A DNA stretch of 64,000 nucleotides from Methyloceanibacter caenitepidi (GCF_000828475.1 NZ_AP014648.1:1995400-2059399); one strand, 5' to 3'; positions 1 to 9,064 are shown, numbered from the stretch's first letter. Numbers and translations: made by a program. The notes: generated from the sequence alone by a model not told the origin.

Positions 1-24
1 GATCAGTCCAAGCCGCAAATGGGC

Positions 25-44
25 ACTTGTCAGCGCTGACAAGT
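25..44. promoter_or_regulatory. 20-bp perfect palindrome, candidate operator
   Basis: ACTTGTCAGCGCTGACAAGT is its own reverse complement. It lies about 105 bp upstream of the DUF502 gene in non-coding DNA. Size and symmetry fit a TetR- or MarR-class dimer site. The regulated gene could be the DUF502 gene or a gene left of the window. No hairpin-type T tract follows, so a terminator is less likely. Confidence 0.4.
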
Positions 45-148
45 TCGGCCATGCGTCACGGGCGGTCTTGGTCGCAGGTGCAATCCTGTCCAGACCCTGC
101 ACGTCGTAGTTCCCTCAATTTGGATTTTTCCCGAAGCCACACCCAAAG

Positions 149-964
149 ATGACCAATTCAGACGACAAGAACGCGGACCAGAACCCCGAGCACCACGATC
201 CCGATTTTCCGGGTCTCGACGAAGACGATCACAGCCTGTTCGGCGCGCTCGAGCCGACATCCTCGCATTTCCTGGCGCGGCTTCGCGGCTACTTCCTCAC
301 GGGCCTCATCATCGTCGGGCCCGTGGCGATCACCATCTATGTGGTGTGGTGGTTCATCAACCTGGTCGACGGGTGGGTAAAGCCGCTCATTCCGAACTCG
401 TACCTGCCGGACAACTTCCTGCCGTTCAATGTGCCGGGCGTCGGTCTGGTCTTCGGCATCGTCGGCCTGATGCTCATCGGCGCGCTGGCCGCGAACCTGT
501 TCGGCCGGACCGTCGTGAGCTACGGCGTCATCCTGCTCGACCGCATGCCGGTCGTGCGCGGCGTGTACCGGCTCCTAAAGCAGATCTTCACCACGGTCTT
601 CTCGAAGCAGGGGACGTCCTTCAAGCGCGTGGGCCTCATCGAGTTCCCCCGGAAGGGCCTCTATGTGATCGTGTTCGTGTCCGGCGATCCGCCCGGTGAG
701 GTCAAGGAGAAGCTCAACGGTGAGGAACTCATGACCGTCTTTATGCCCAACGCGCCGAACCCCACGACTGGTTTCGTGATGTTCATGCCCGCAAAGGACG
801 TGATCCTGCTCGACATGGCCATCGACGACGGCGCCAAGCTCGTCATCTCCGCCGGCCTCGTGGCGCCGAAGCAGAGCAAGCTGAAACAGCTGGCCGAGCA
901 GGTGAAGAAGAAGCAGGGGGCGCCAACGGTCGTACCCCCAAAAGAAGAAGAGCCCGCCGCGTAG
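149..964 (+). CDS. DUF502 family inner-membrane protein
   Basis: A 271-residue protein matching the DUF502 membrane family, whose biochemical function is unknown. An acidic N-terminal 40 residues is followed by two membrane segments (about 48-72 and 97-116) and then a soluble domain carrying family features such as LLDRMPVVRGVYRLLKQ and the F-M-P-N-APNPTTGF stretch near residue 200. The C-terminus is Lys-rich, then Glu/Pro-rich. The ATG start gives a normal family length; no strong Shine-Dalgarno sequence is seen. It is convergent with the DUF1254 gene that ends at 1007. In related alphaproteobacteria a DUF502 gene usually sits near recG/sdhE/mfd, as it roughly does here. Confidence 0.85.
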   Translation: MTNSDDKNADQNPEHHDPDFPGLDEDDHSLFGALEPTSSHFLARLRGYFLTGLIIVGPVAITIYVVWWFINLVDGWVKPLIPNSYLPDNFLPFNVPGVGLVFGIVGLMLIGALAANLFGRTVVSYGVILLDRMPVVRGVYRLLKQIFTTVFSKQGTSFKRVGLIEFPRKGLYVIVFVSGDPPGEVKEKLNGEELMTVFMPNAPNPTTGFVMFMPAKDVILLDMAIDDGAKLVISAGLVAPKQSKLKQLAEQVKKKQGAPTVVPPKEEEPAA

Positions 965-1006
965 GGCGAGCTCTTCGGAGACGATCGTCGTTGAAGCGGC
1001 TGGCGC

Positions 1007-2458
1007 TTATTCCGCGCCCGCCTTCGTCACAGGCGGCGGCGACCACTTGCCTGTCAGCGCGGCAGACTTCGGCGCGTAGAGACGCATGGTCAGGTTGAAC
1101 GGACCCTTGGGCGCCGGCAGCCAGTTCGCTTCCTTGTCCTTCCCAGGGCTCTCGTTCTGGAAGTACAGATCGAGCGATCCGTCGTCGTTGTACTTGAACG
1201 GCATCCAGTTCGAGACGGCGAACCGGTTCAGCGGATTGGCAACCTGGAAGCCTTTCGGGTCGTACAGCGTGATGGACCAGAACGCGTCGACGGGGGGAAT
1301 CTCGTCCTTGTCGAAGTGGATCGTGTAGTTGTTGGCGCCGTCCAAGGGCTTACCGTCTTTGTCGCCGAAGTTCAGCGGATAGACGGCATCTTCCGGTACG
1401 TTGGCCCCCAGGCCCTGTTGCGTGATGATGGCGCGTTTCAGATAGTAATTGCCGTAGACTCCCATCGTGTCGGTGTTCATCGACCAGTAGTTCACGACTT
1501 CGGCCAGTCTCGGCAGCTTCCACGCCATCAGCTCTTGCGCCGCCTTCGGCGCTTGCGTGATGGCCGCCTTGACGACCGGATCGGCGTTTTCGAAGTCAAA
1601 GCTCTCGCCGCGCACAAGGCCGAGGCGCTCCATGCGGGAAATGATCGGCTGATCGGTGAAGTGCGGCGGGTGCAGCTTCAGAAGCTCGGCCGCATACGTG
1701 AAGAACTTCTCGCCCGACATCGTGTCGACCTGGGTCTTGGGCGGCGTCTTCATGTCGATATCGGGATCGATCTTCTTCGGTGCCGGTTTCCAGTCGTCGT
1801 TGTCGACCTCGGACAAGGGCCGGAGCTTGAGTCCGTCCTGAATTTTATGGACCGCATCGTAGTCGTCTGGACCATCCGTCTTGATGCGCCCGATAATCCA
1901 GACATACGGCGTCGGCGCGTCAACGCGCAGGGTGCCCTTCGGCAACCCTAGTTTCTCGTCGAGCTTCTCCCGAACGTCGGGGCGCCAGCCAGGCGGCGCA
2001 ACAAGAAGCGTCTGCGCCTCGGTGCCCGTGGTGCGCCAGCCCGGGGAAACGAAAACGTCGGTCCACATATCGAGCATGGGCAGGAGATAGTACCGGCCAT
2101 CGGTGTTCGGCACGGAAATAACCATCGGCTCGTCGGTGAGATCCAGCCAAGCAGCCGAATAGAGCGTATCGAAGTTCGGCCGCACCACCGTCTTCATATC
2201 TGCCGTGGGGTAGGCCGGTACGTTGACGAACATGTTCTCGGGGCCCGCAAACGCGCTGACCTTGTCCACATTCGTGGATTGCCGGCGAGTCAGGTCCATC
2301 GTCACCAGCGAGTAGAGGTAAGCATAGGCCTCAGTCGCGATGGCATTGGCTTCGTCCTGCGTGATTGCCTTTGCCGGTGTCGCGGCCACGGCCGCTGCCA
2401 TGGCGGCGGGCAGAACCACGTTTCGCATTCGTCGGAATGCAGATCCGAGGGTGAACAC
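1007..2458 (-). CDS. Secreted DUF1254/DUF1214 domain protein (copy 1)
   Basis: The protein carries an N-terminal DUF1254 region followed by a DUF1214 region, the usual order of this family of exported proteins of unknown function. I place the start at the GTG at 2458: AGAAGGAG lies 9 nt upstream, and translation from there (483 residues) begins with a clean signal peptide ending AAATPAKA. An in-frame TTG 42 nt further upstream lacks such a site. Motifs typical of the family include RPNFDTLYSAAWLDLTDEP and, near the C-terminus, FWSITLYDPKGF. It lies 62 bp downstream of a second DUF1254 gene on the same strand, so the two are probably paralogues in one transcription unit. Confidence 0.85.
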   Translation of the reverse strand: MFTLGSAFRRMRNVVLPAAMAAAVAATPAKAITQDEANAIATEAYAYLYSLVTMDLTRRQSTNVDKVSAFAGPENMFVNVPAYPTADMKTVVRPNFDTLYSAAWLDLTDEPMVISVPNTDGRYYLLPMLDMWTDVFVSPGWRTTGTEAQTLLVAPPGWRPDVREKLDEKLGLPKGTLRVDAPTPYVWIIGRIKTDGPDDYDAVHKIQDGLKLRPLSEVDNDDWKPAPKKIDPDIDMKTPPKTQVDTMSGEKFFTYAAELLKLHPPHFTDQPIISRMERLGLVRGESFDFENADPVVKAAITQAPKAAQELMAWKLPRLAEVVNYWSMNTDTMGVYGNYYLKRAIITQQGLGANVPEDAVYPLNFGDKDGKPLDGANNYTIHFDKDEIPPVDAFWSITLYDPKGFQVANPLNRFAVSNWMPFKYNDDGSLDLYFQNESPGKDKEANWLPAPKGPFNLTMRLYAPKSAALTGKWSPPPVTKAGAE

Positions 2459-2520
2459 GGTTGAAGTCTCCTTCTGCTGGGTGTTTTTCAAGTTTGCCAA
2501 AGTCGGTGTGATGCAGACGT

Positions 2521-4146
2521 TTAACGCCCGTTGTCGGTGACGAGTTCGATCTCGCTCGGCCGCCAGCTCTTGTCGAAGAACGACGCCAGCGGGCTGTAGA
2601 GGCGAAGGATGACGACCCAGCCCTTTTGAGGATCCGTCTGGATCCAGTTGGCGCGCTCCACGCCGTCGGGCTGCTCGGGAGAGAACCAGACGGTGGTCGA
2701 GCCGTCTTCAGCGGCCTTAGCCGCAGGCGACGGATAGTTCTGGGACCCGGCGCGAGGGTACTTTTGCGGCGTCTGCAGCATCGAGCGTGTTTGATTGTCG
2801 TAGAGGGTAAATGACCAGAAGGCCCCGGCGGGTATGCCTTTGGGGAGGGTCACCTTGTAGGTCTTGGCGCCGTCGAAGAAGTCGCCGTTTCCATCCTTGC
2901 TCGCAAAAAGGTACTGCGAACCGACACCTGTCAGCCGCATCGCCATTGCGGGCGTAATACCGGTCGCCATGTAGAAGAACGACGTCCGGGCATCGTTTTG
3001 CTTATAGCCCGTCGGCGGATAGGGCTTGGCGCCATCCTTGGTGATCTCCGGTAGCGGCGTCTCGAAGTTGTACCCGCCGGCGAAGAGCGGGTTCCACCAC
3101 TGCGAATTTTCATAATAGAACCACTCCGGATTGCGGGGAGCGAAGCCGAGGGTGCGACCGGTCGCGTTGGCCGCGGCCACAGCGTCCGTCAGGATCTTCT
3201 TCATCCTGTCGTCCGGTGCAAAGTCTTGCCCCTTCTTGATTCCGATCGCGGCAATCGGCCCCATGAGTTCGGGGTCAAGCACCGCCGCGGGTTCGCTCTG
3301 CACGAGGCGGTCCAGCATTTCGTAGTAGCTGAAATCATTCGGCGGGATTGTGTTGATGGACAGCCCAGTACCTTCATGGAAAACAGGTGTTTTGGGCTCG
3401 GCGTTGCGGCCGAGTTCGACACCGCCTTCCAAGTAGCGGGCAATTGACAGTCCAACGCCTCCGGGCGCGTAGGGATAGATTTTCAGGTTGTCCTTGATGA
3501 CTTTGACGGTGGGCGCAGGGTCATCCTTTGTCAGAAAGGAGCGACCCAGAATGATGACTCGGTTTGTTTTCGAGTGCCCGATGTAGAAGCCGTCTTGCGG
3601 CAGGTAGCCCTCATAGCCAGGTCCCACCAGCAGGTACTTGCCGCCCTCGCCACGGTCGGGGCCGGGCCGGCCGAAATCGCTGACCCACCGGAACCACATG
3701 TCGTCGAAAGTGCCGAGCGCGTCGGGCGGCGTTTCCACGACCATCGGTCCCTTCGAGAGATCGACGAAGCCAAGGTAGTAAACCGTATCCGCATTTGCCG
3801 TCAGGAACAGAGAATCGGAATCCATGAGCTCCGAGAACAGGAGGATCTCATTGTCCTTGATTCCCGCAGCCTCGAACCCTTCGAGCACCGCCTGCATGCT
3901 CACGCCCTTGAATGTGTCGGTAAAGGCACGGAATGCATAAGTGAAATCGAGATTGTCGTAGACCGCGGCGGCAGTATCAGCGCTGGGGGCGCCGTCTTTG
4001 AACTCAAGCGTGCCGATGCTCGTTTCGACCTTTTCGGGTGTCGACACGGACTCCAAAGTCTCTTGAGTAACCTGCGCGGCGGCGGGATTGATTATGGTGA
4101 TGGTTGCGGCGATGCTGGCCACAAGCATGGAACGGACGGGGCGCAT
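2521..4146 (-). CDS. Secreted DUF1254/DUF1214 domain protein (copy 2)
   Basis: A 541-residue exported protein of the DUF1254 plus DUF1214 architecture. The chosen ATG at 4146 has GGAG 7 nt upstream and gives a signal peptide ending INPAAAQ; an in-frame ATG 18 nt upstream would weaken that spacing. Recognisable segments are FLTANADTVYYLGFVDLSKGP in the first half and FWSFTLYDNQTRSMLQ near the end, the same positions as in the neighbouring copy. The two copies differ markedly in sequence, so the duplication is old. The function is unknown; family members are found in periplasm-directed operons of many proteobacteria. A terminator hairpin at about 4197 separates it from the small secreted-protein genes upstream. 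Confidence 0.85.
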   Translation of the reverse strand: MRPVRSMLVASIAATITIINPAAAQVTQETLESVSTPEKVETSIGTLEFKDGAPSADTAAAVYDNLDFTYAFRAFTDTFKGVSMQAVLEGFEAAGIKDNEILLFSELMDSDSLFLTANADTVYYLGFVDLSKGPMVVETPPDALGTFDDMWFRWVSDFGRPGPDRGEGGKYLLVGPGYEGYLPQDGFYIGHSKTNRVIILGRSFLTKDDPAPTVKVIKDNLKIYPYAPGGVGLSIARYLEGGVELGRNAEPKTPVFHEGTGLSINTIPPNDFSYYEMLDRLVQSEPAAVLDPELMGPIAAIGIKKGQDFAPDDRMKKILTDAVAAANATGRTLGFAPRNPEWFYYENSQWWNPLFAGGYNFETPLPEITKDGAKPYPPTGYKQNDARTSFFYMATGITPAMAMRLTGVGSQYLFASKDGNGDFFDGAKTYKVTLPKGIPAGAFWSFTLYDNQTRSMLQTPQKYPRAGSQNYPSPAAKAAEDGSTTVWFSPEQPDGVERANWIQTDPQKGWVVILRLYSPLASFFDKSWRPSEIELVTDNGR

Positions 4147-4196
4147 GACGTGTCTCCTTGGCACTTTTGTGGGGCTCGCTCAGGTGAGCCTAGACA

Positions 4197-4232
4197 GCAA
4201 AACGGCGCGGGAGCAGCCGCCCCCGCGCCAAA
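4197..4232 (-). terminator. Rho-independent terminator on the minus strand
   Basis: GGCGCGGG (4204-4211) pairs with CCCGCGCC (4222-4229). Read on the minus strand the stem is followed by GTTTTG. It ends the transcript of the two small secreted-protein genes before the DUF1254 pair. Confidence 0.6.
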
Positions 4233-4250
4233 TGTAACGGCCGAGTGTGA

Positions 4251-4502
4251 CTAATAAAGGTCGCGGCCGGCATCCTCGGAGGTGCCGATCGCATCGGTTT
4301 CCTCGTCGGTCGGCGTCGTGGTCTCTTTGAAGGTCTCCTTCAACTTGTCCATGAAGGTCTCCTCCTTGGGAGCTTCTTCCGCCGGCTCGGCGGCCGTGGC
4401 GCTGTCGCCGGCGGCCTCGTCTTGAGCGTGAACCGGTGCCGGAGCCAGTCCGAAACCGACTAGCAGAAGACCGGCACAAAGCCCTGCAAGCAACTTTGTC
4501 AT
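4251..4502 (-). CDS. Small secreted acidic protein, unknown function
   Basis: An 83-residue protein starting MTKLLAGLCAGLLLVGFG with a signal peptide that probably ends PAPVHAQ. The mature part is about 60 residues, rich in Glu, Ala and Thr, with no recognisable domain. The ATG at 4502 is preferred over one 30 nt upstream because it starts directly with the Lys-plus-hydrophobic signal sequence. It follows another small secreted-protein gene on the same strand by about 30 bp and is followed by a terminator, so the pair looks like a two-gene unit. I recognise no family; a periplasmic or surface role is inference from the signal peptide only. Confidence 0.6.
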   Translation of the reverse strand: MTKLLAGLCAGLLLVGFGLAPAPVHAQDEAAGDSATAAEPAEEAPKEETFMDKLKETFKETTTPTDEETDAIGTSEDAGRDLY

Positions 4503-4534
4503 CTGAGTTTGCCCTTGAGAATTTGCTTTCACTG

Positions 4535-4813
4535 CTATGGCCCTGCGACTAGAGGGTGTGCCTTGGCGTCCGCTTCCTCAGAAGGCGTCAACTCGCCCGC
4601 TTGCTCAAGCGCCTTGATGCAGTCAGGCGACAGCTCATGGCCGTGCTGGCGCATGCACAGTGTCAGCAGCTCCGAGCCGATGCCGTCTTCGTTGCAGTAC
4701 TTCCGATAGTCGACGTCGCAGTACTTTTCCTCCGCCGGAGTCGGCTCGCCGGCGAAGGCCGGAATGGCGAGAGCACCGGTCAGGACGGCGGCGATTGCTA
4801 GAATTTTCGTCAT
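4535..4813 (-). CDS. Small secreted four-cysteine protein
   Basis: A 92-residue protein with a signal peptide (cleavage likely after AFA, residue 21). Four cysteines at residues 32, 40, 53 and 65 are spaced C-x7-C-x12-C-x11-C, with context resembling the GLG1-type cysteine-rich repeat (C-x-x-D...C...C...LSPDC). Two disulfides in the periplasm are plausible. GAGGA lies 4-8 nt upstream of the ATG and supports the start. It is first of a probable two-gene unit with the small acidic protein downstream. The function is unknown. Confidence 0.65.
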   Translation of the reverse strand: MTKILAIAAVLTGALAIPAFAGEPTPAEEKYCDVDYRKYCNEDGIGSELLTLCMRQHGHELSPDCIKALEQAGELTPSEEADAKAHPLVAGP

Positions 4814-4871
4814 GTTTTCCTCACTAGAATAAATGGCAGTGTCAGCTTCTACATCCGTGCAACAAGGGGCG

Positions 4872-5396
4872 CTAGTAAAGAGCGGCGCGCCGGAACGTAC
4901 GCCGCGCGACGCCCGCGTAGGACAGCGGTGTCAAAGGCCGGCCGATAATGTCGATGAAGACGGCGACCTCGGTGCCTTCGGCCGGCATCTCGCCTTCGAT
5001 CACCTTGACCGTGTATGTCAGGGTGTCGTTGTCTAGGACCGGGTCCTTGAGCTCGACGACTGTCTGTTTCATCGTCTTGCCGTCGATAATGGAGACGTCG
5101 GCGTTCGGCGGATCGGACTTGAAGCTGTCCTTGCCCTCGCTCCAGAACGGGATGAACCTCGCCGTCTTCATGTTGCCGGCGATGCGCTCCGGACGGTCCG
5201 TGAAGAACAATGTCACAGGACTGACATTCTCCAGTTTCAGCGTGTTGGTGTCCGGGTCGAACGCCATGCTCTTGGCGGTCTGCACGAACAGGAAGTCGGC
5301 CTTCTTCTCCTCGGCGGCGTTGGCGACGAAGACGCCAAGAATAAGGAGGGTTGCTGCCAGCGCGGTGCCTACAGCACTGCGAGCTCGTATCGTCAT
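4872..5396 (-). CDS. Secreted protein of unknown function
   Basis: A 174-residue protein with a long signal sequence (cleavage likely at VANAAEE). The mature part looks beta-rich: short alternating strands such as TLKLENVSPVTLFFTDRPERIAG, TYTVKVIEGEMPA and VAVFIDIIGRPLTP. The C-terminus ends in a basic stretch (VARRTFRRAALY). GGGAA upstream of the ATG at 5396 is a usable ribosome site. It sits upstream of, and in line with, the two smaller secreted-protein genes, and is divergent from the AraC-type regulator at 5490. Shared control by that regulator is possible from the geometry but unproven. Confidence 0.6.
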   Translation of the reverse strand: MTIRARSAVGTALAATLLILGVFVANAAEEKKADFLFVQTAKSMAFDPDTNTLKLENVSPVTLFFTDRPERIAGNMKTARFIPFWSEGKDSFKSDPPNADVSIIDGKTMKQTVVELKDPVLDNDTLTYTVKVIEGEMPAEGTEVAVFIDIIGRPLTPLSYAGVARRTFRRAALY

Positions 5397-5489
5397 CTCG
5401 GGGGTTCCCTCTAGGATTGTAAGCGCGTGACCCTATGCAGGGGCTCGGCTATAAGTCTTGCCATCTGGTGCCAAAAGGAACGGTCACGA

Positions 5490-6455
5490 ATGTTGCAGGA
5501 GAGTTTTGCGCACAACCCGCGGACGCTGCTGCATATCGCACCGTATCTGCTGAGCCGTTCGGTCCCGCCAGCCGACATATTCAAACGGGTCGGTGTTTCG
5601 CCATCCGCGCTCCTGAATGCCGATGGCTGGGTGCCGCGCGATCTATGCTTCGCGCTCGGCAATGAACTCTATGCCGTCACCGGCGACCGTTTCCCCGGGG
5701 CCGATATCGGGCGCAGGTTCAGATTGACCGATCTCGGCACGTGGGGCGTCGCCGTCAGTGGAGCCCGCACGGTACGGGAAGCCTGCCAAACAGCCGTAAG
5801 CGGTGTCGGCCTCGTCCACCAAGGGACAGATCTACGGTTTGATGCCGACGGTGCCTCTGGCGTCCTGAGCATGTCGTTCGCCGGCCGCTCAGCCGCGCAT
5901 CCACAACAGCACATCCTCGGCGCCCTTGCGGTTCTGCGCGGCATCGCGCTGCGTGCAGGCGTGCCGGAAGCCGTCGGCGCGCAGTTTGTCCAGCCTTACG
6001 AACGGGCAGGGGACCGGCTCGAGGAAACCTTCGGGCCCTCGCTCGCCTTTGGCTGTGACCGCGATGGGATCGTCGTCGACCGGGCCATCCTGGACTTACC
6101 GCTGCCGCCATTCGACCGGGCGACGCGGACCACCGATCCGTTGGAGACTGCCAAGCGCTTGGGCCTGTTCGTCAAGGAGCTTCTTCCCTATGGCGGCGTG
6201 ACGATCGATCGCGTCGCCCGCCTGTTGCATCTGAGCCGGCGAACGTTGCAGCGGCGGCTTCGAGACTTTGGCTTCTCGTTCGAAGAGCTCGTCGACGACG
6301 TGCGGCGTGTAGAAGCCATCCGCCGGGTCGTCATAGGCGATGAGTCCGCGCTCGAAATCGCCTTCATGCTCGGCTATTCGGATCAGGCGCATTTCAGCCG
6401 CGCCTTTCGCCGGTGGACGGGGCTTTCGCCGCGGGACTATGCACGGCGCATCTAA
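5490..6455 (+). CDS. AraC-family transcriptional regulator
   Basis: A 321-residue regulator. The N-terminal about 190 residues resemble the arabinose-binding-like effector domain found in OruR/ArgR-type AraC proteins. The C-terminal about 85 residues carry the two helix-turn-helix units (VARLLHLSRRTLQRRL and ALEIAFMLGYSDQAHFSRAFRRWTG, the second being the family signature). The ATG at 5490 has AAGGAA about 9 nt upstream; an upstream in-frame start would add 21 residues without a better site. It is divergent from the secreted-protein genes to the left, which are candidate targets. The effector cannot be told from sequence. Confidence 0.85.
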   Translation: MLQESFAHNPRTLLHIAPYLLSRSVPPADIFKRVGVSPSALLNADGWVPRDLCFALGNELYAVTGDRFPGADIGRRFRLTDLGTWGVAVSGARTVREACQTAVSGVGLVHQGTDLRFDADGASGVLSMSFAGRSAAHPQQHILGALAVLRGIALRAGVPEAVGAQFVQPYERAGDRLEETFGPSLAFGCDRDGIVVDRAILDLPLPPFDRATRTTDPLETAKRLGLFVKELLPYGGVTIDRVARLLHLSRRTLQRRLRDFGFSFEELVDDVRRVEAIRRVVIGDESALEIAFMLGYSDQAHFSRAFRRWTGLSPRDYARRI

Positions 6456-6466
6456 AACACCCGCCG

Positions 6467-8611
6467 CTAGCCCGCGCGCATCAGCTTGACCGCGTCGTCC
6501 CGCTCGAAAAGGTAGAGCAGGAGCCGCAGCCGTTCACCGCGCTCGCCCTCGAAACGCGGCATGCGGGTCAGGCAAAGCCGCGCCTCGTCGCGCGCCGCCG
6601 CGAGTAGGTGCTGATGCTCGGGCAGTTGCGCGATCCGGAAGGCAGGAAGCCCGCTCTGCCGCGTGCCCAGCACTTCGCCGCCGCCGCGCAGCCGTAAGTC
6701 CTCCTCCGCGATCACGAAGCCGTCTTCCGTGTCGCGCATCACGTTGAGGCGCTCACGGGCGATTTCGCCCAAGGGGGCCTTGTAGAGGAGCACGCAGGAG
6801 GACTGCGCGGCCCCGCGCCCCACGCGCCCGCGCAATTGGTGAAGCTGCGCCAGGCCGAAGCGCTCCGCATGTTCGATGATCATGATCGACGCATTGGGAA
6901 CGTCGACACCCACCTCGATCACGGTCGTGGAAACGAGCACGGACAGTTCGCCGGCCGCAAAGCGCGCCATGACGGCGTCTTTCTCTTTCCCCTTCAGCTT
7001 GCCATGGACCAAGCCAACCTTGTCCCCGAAGCGCTTGCGCAAATGGGCGAAGCGCTGCTCGGCCGCGGCGAGGTCGAGCGTTTCGGATTCGCCCACGAGC
7101 GGACACACCCAGTAGACCTGTGCGCCGGTGTCGACGGCGCGCTCGATCCCGTCCACGACCTCGTCGAGCCGCTCCAGGGGCACCGTCCGCGTCAGCACGG
7201 GTTTGCGTCCCGGCGGTTTCTCGTCGAGCCGCGACACGTCCAGGTCCCCGTAGCTGGTCAGGAGCAGCGTGCGCGGAATGGGGGTCGCCGTCATGACGAG
7301 GAGTTCGGCGCCCGCGCCGACGCCCTTCGCCTGAAGGGCGAGCCGCTGGTGCACGCCGAAGCGATGCTGCTCGTCGATCACCGCAAGACCGAGATCCTTG
7401 AACGCGATCGCCTCCTGAAACAGCGCATGGGTGCCGAGCAGGATGTCGATCTCGCCTGCCTTCAACGCGTCGAGGATCGCCAGCCGTTCCTTACCCCGTT
7501 CACGTCCTGTAAGAAGCCGCACGCGAAGACCGGCGGGCGCGGCGAAGCGGGAGATGGTGTCGAAGTGCTGGCGTGCCAGGAGCTCCGTCGGGGCCATCAA
7601 CGCGGCTTGGTGGCCGGCTTCGACAGCCGTCGCCATGGCCAGCAGCGCGACGATCGTCTTGCCGCTGCCGACGTCGCCTTGCAGCAGACGCAGCATATGG
7701 AGCGGATCGGCCATATCCGCGTCGATCTCCGCGAGGGCGCGCGTCTGCGCGCCCGTCAGCGCAAAGGGCAGGGCCTCGAGGATTGTTTTGCGAATCTGGC
7801 CCCTCGCGGTGATTGGCCGGCCCGCGCGGCGCTTCATCGATTGGCGGAGGATGGCGAGGGCAAGCTGGTTGGCGAGAAGCTCGTCATAGGCGAGGCGCTC
7901 GCGCACCGGATTGGCCGGCAGGAAGTCGTGTTCGGTCTTGGGCGCGTGTAGCGACCTGATGCTCTCGGCGAACGAGAGCCAGTCGTTCTTTTTGAGATAC
8001 GCCTCGTCGATCCACTCGGGCAAGTCCGGCAAAGCCTGCAGCGCGCCGTGGATGGCTTTGCGCAGGCTCGTATTGGAGAGACCGGCCGTCAGCGGGTAGA
8101 CCGGTTCGAACTCCGGCACACCGCCGCCTTCCACGGGGGCAACGTGGTCGGGGTGAGGCATTTGCAGCCGGCCGTCATAGGATTCGAGCCGGCCGGAAAT
8201 AATCCGGGTCTCGCCGACGGGAAGCAGGCGTTCCAGGTAGCGCTGGTCCGCCTTGAAGTAAACGAGGTCGAGGGCGCTGCTCTCGTCTTCCACCAGGATG
8301 CGATAGGGCGAGCGGCGCCCCTTTCGTCCGCCGCCCGGACGATGCTCGGCCACCCGCACGGTCAACGTTACGATCTGTCCCAGCGGGCTCTCGGCGATCG
8401 ACGGCGTGTGGGCCCGGTCGATGAGCCCGACGGGAAAGTGCCAGAGAAGATCGATCAGGCGGGCATGGCCCCCCGTATCCGCACTTCCGGCACCCTTGGG
8501 CCCGAGGCCTTTGGGCGCTAAAAGTTTATTCAGCAGCCCTTCGATTCGCGGGCCGACGCCTTTCAGCGTGCGTACGGGTATGAAGAGCGGATTGAGCCGG
8601 GCCGGGCGCAT
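6467..8611 (-). CDS. recG: ATP-dependent DNA helicase RecG
   Basis: A 714-residue RecG, which remodels stalled replication forks and Holliday junctions. The N-terminal wedge/OB region (about 75-170) is followed by the helicase core with Walker A GDVGSGKT at 312-319, a DEQH Walker B box near residue 413, a TATPIPRT motif, and QLRGRVGRG (motif VI) in the second helicase domain. The length is typical for alphaproteobacteria. It is divergent from sdhE across a 152-bp promoter region. This recG/sdhE/mfd arrangement is common in the order. Confidence 0.97.
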   Translation of the reverse strand: MRPARLNPLFIPVRTLKGVGPRIEGLLNKLLAPKGLGPKGAGSADTGGHARLIDLLWHFPVGLIDRAHTPSIAESPLGQIVTLTVRVAEHRPGGGRKGRRSPYRILVEDESSALDLVYFKADQRYLERLLPVGETRIISGRLESYDGRLQMPHPDHVAPVEGGGVPEFEPVYPLTAGLSNTSLRKAIHGALQALPDLPEWIDEAYLKKNDWLSFAESIRSLHAPKTEHDFLPANPVRERLAYDELLANQLALAILRQSMKRRAGRPITARGQIRKTILEALPFALTGAQTRALAEIDADMADPLHMLRLLQGDVGSGKTIVALLAMATAVEAGHQAALMAPTELLARQHFDTISRFAAPAGLRVRLLTGRERGKERLAILDALKAGEIDILLGTHALFQEAIAFKDLGLAVIDEQHRFGVHQRLALQAKGVGAGAELLVMTATPIPRTLLLTSYGDLDVSRLDEKPPGRKPVLTRTVPLERLDEVVDGIERAVDTGAQVYWVCPLVGESETLDLAAAEQRFAHLRKRFGDKVGLVHGKLKGKEKDAVMARFAAGELSVLVSTTVIEVGVDVPNASIMIIEHAERFGLAQLHQLRGRVGRGAAQSSCVLLYKAPLGEIARERLNVMRDTEDGFVIAEEDLRLRGGGEVLGTRQSGLPAFRIAQLPEHQHLLAAARDEARLCLTRMPRFEGERGERLRLLLYLFERDDAVKLMRAG

Positions 8612-8763
8612 GGGCCTAATCTATCAGGCGATTCGGGACGGGCTTGGTATCCCAATGCGCGGCTTTTGGATCGCAGGGCCGATGCTTTGAGTGGCGTGGC
8701 GCGGCCTTGACATCGAAAGGGCCGCTCTGTCTAACGCAGCAACGAGGATTGGAAGCTTGGATC

Positions 8764-9039
8764 ATGTCGAGTGATCTTGGAATGCGGCGTCGCCGGGCCG
8801 TCTGGCGGGCTTCTCACAGGGGCACGAAGGAGATGGACTATCTGCTCGGCCGCTTCGCCGAGCAAGCCGTCGACAGCATGAATTCCGACGAGATCGCCGT
8901 CCTGGAGCGCCTGATCGACATGCAAGACCCGGAAATCGAGTTGTCCGTCTATGAGGGATACTCGCTGGGCGACAAGGATCTGGACACGCTGATCGTCCTG
9001 ATCCGCGAGTTCCACAATTTTCCGGGAACCCGGCAGTAG
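8764..9039 (+). CDS. sdhE: FAD assembly factor SdhE (DUF339)
   Basis: A 91-residue protein of the SdhE/Sdh5 family, which promotes covalent attachment of FAD to the SdhA subunit of succinate dehydrogenase. The diagnostic RGxxE motif is present as RGTKEMD, followed by the helical bundle ending EFHNFPGTRQ. I chose the ATG at 8764 because the residues before it (40 more codons are open) have no family character. mfd starts 25 bp downstream on the same strand, so the two are likely co-transcribed. Confidence 0.93.
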   Translation: MSSDLGMRRRRAVWRASHRGTKEMDYLLGRFAEQAVDSMNSDEIAVLERLIDMQDPEIELSVYEGYSLGDKDLDTLIVLIREFHNFPGTRQ

Positions 9040-9064
9040 CCGCGCCCGCCGAGTAAGCCGTAGC

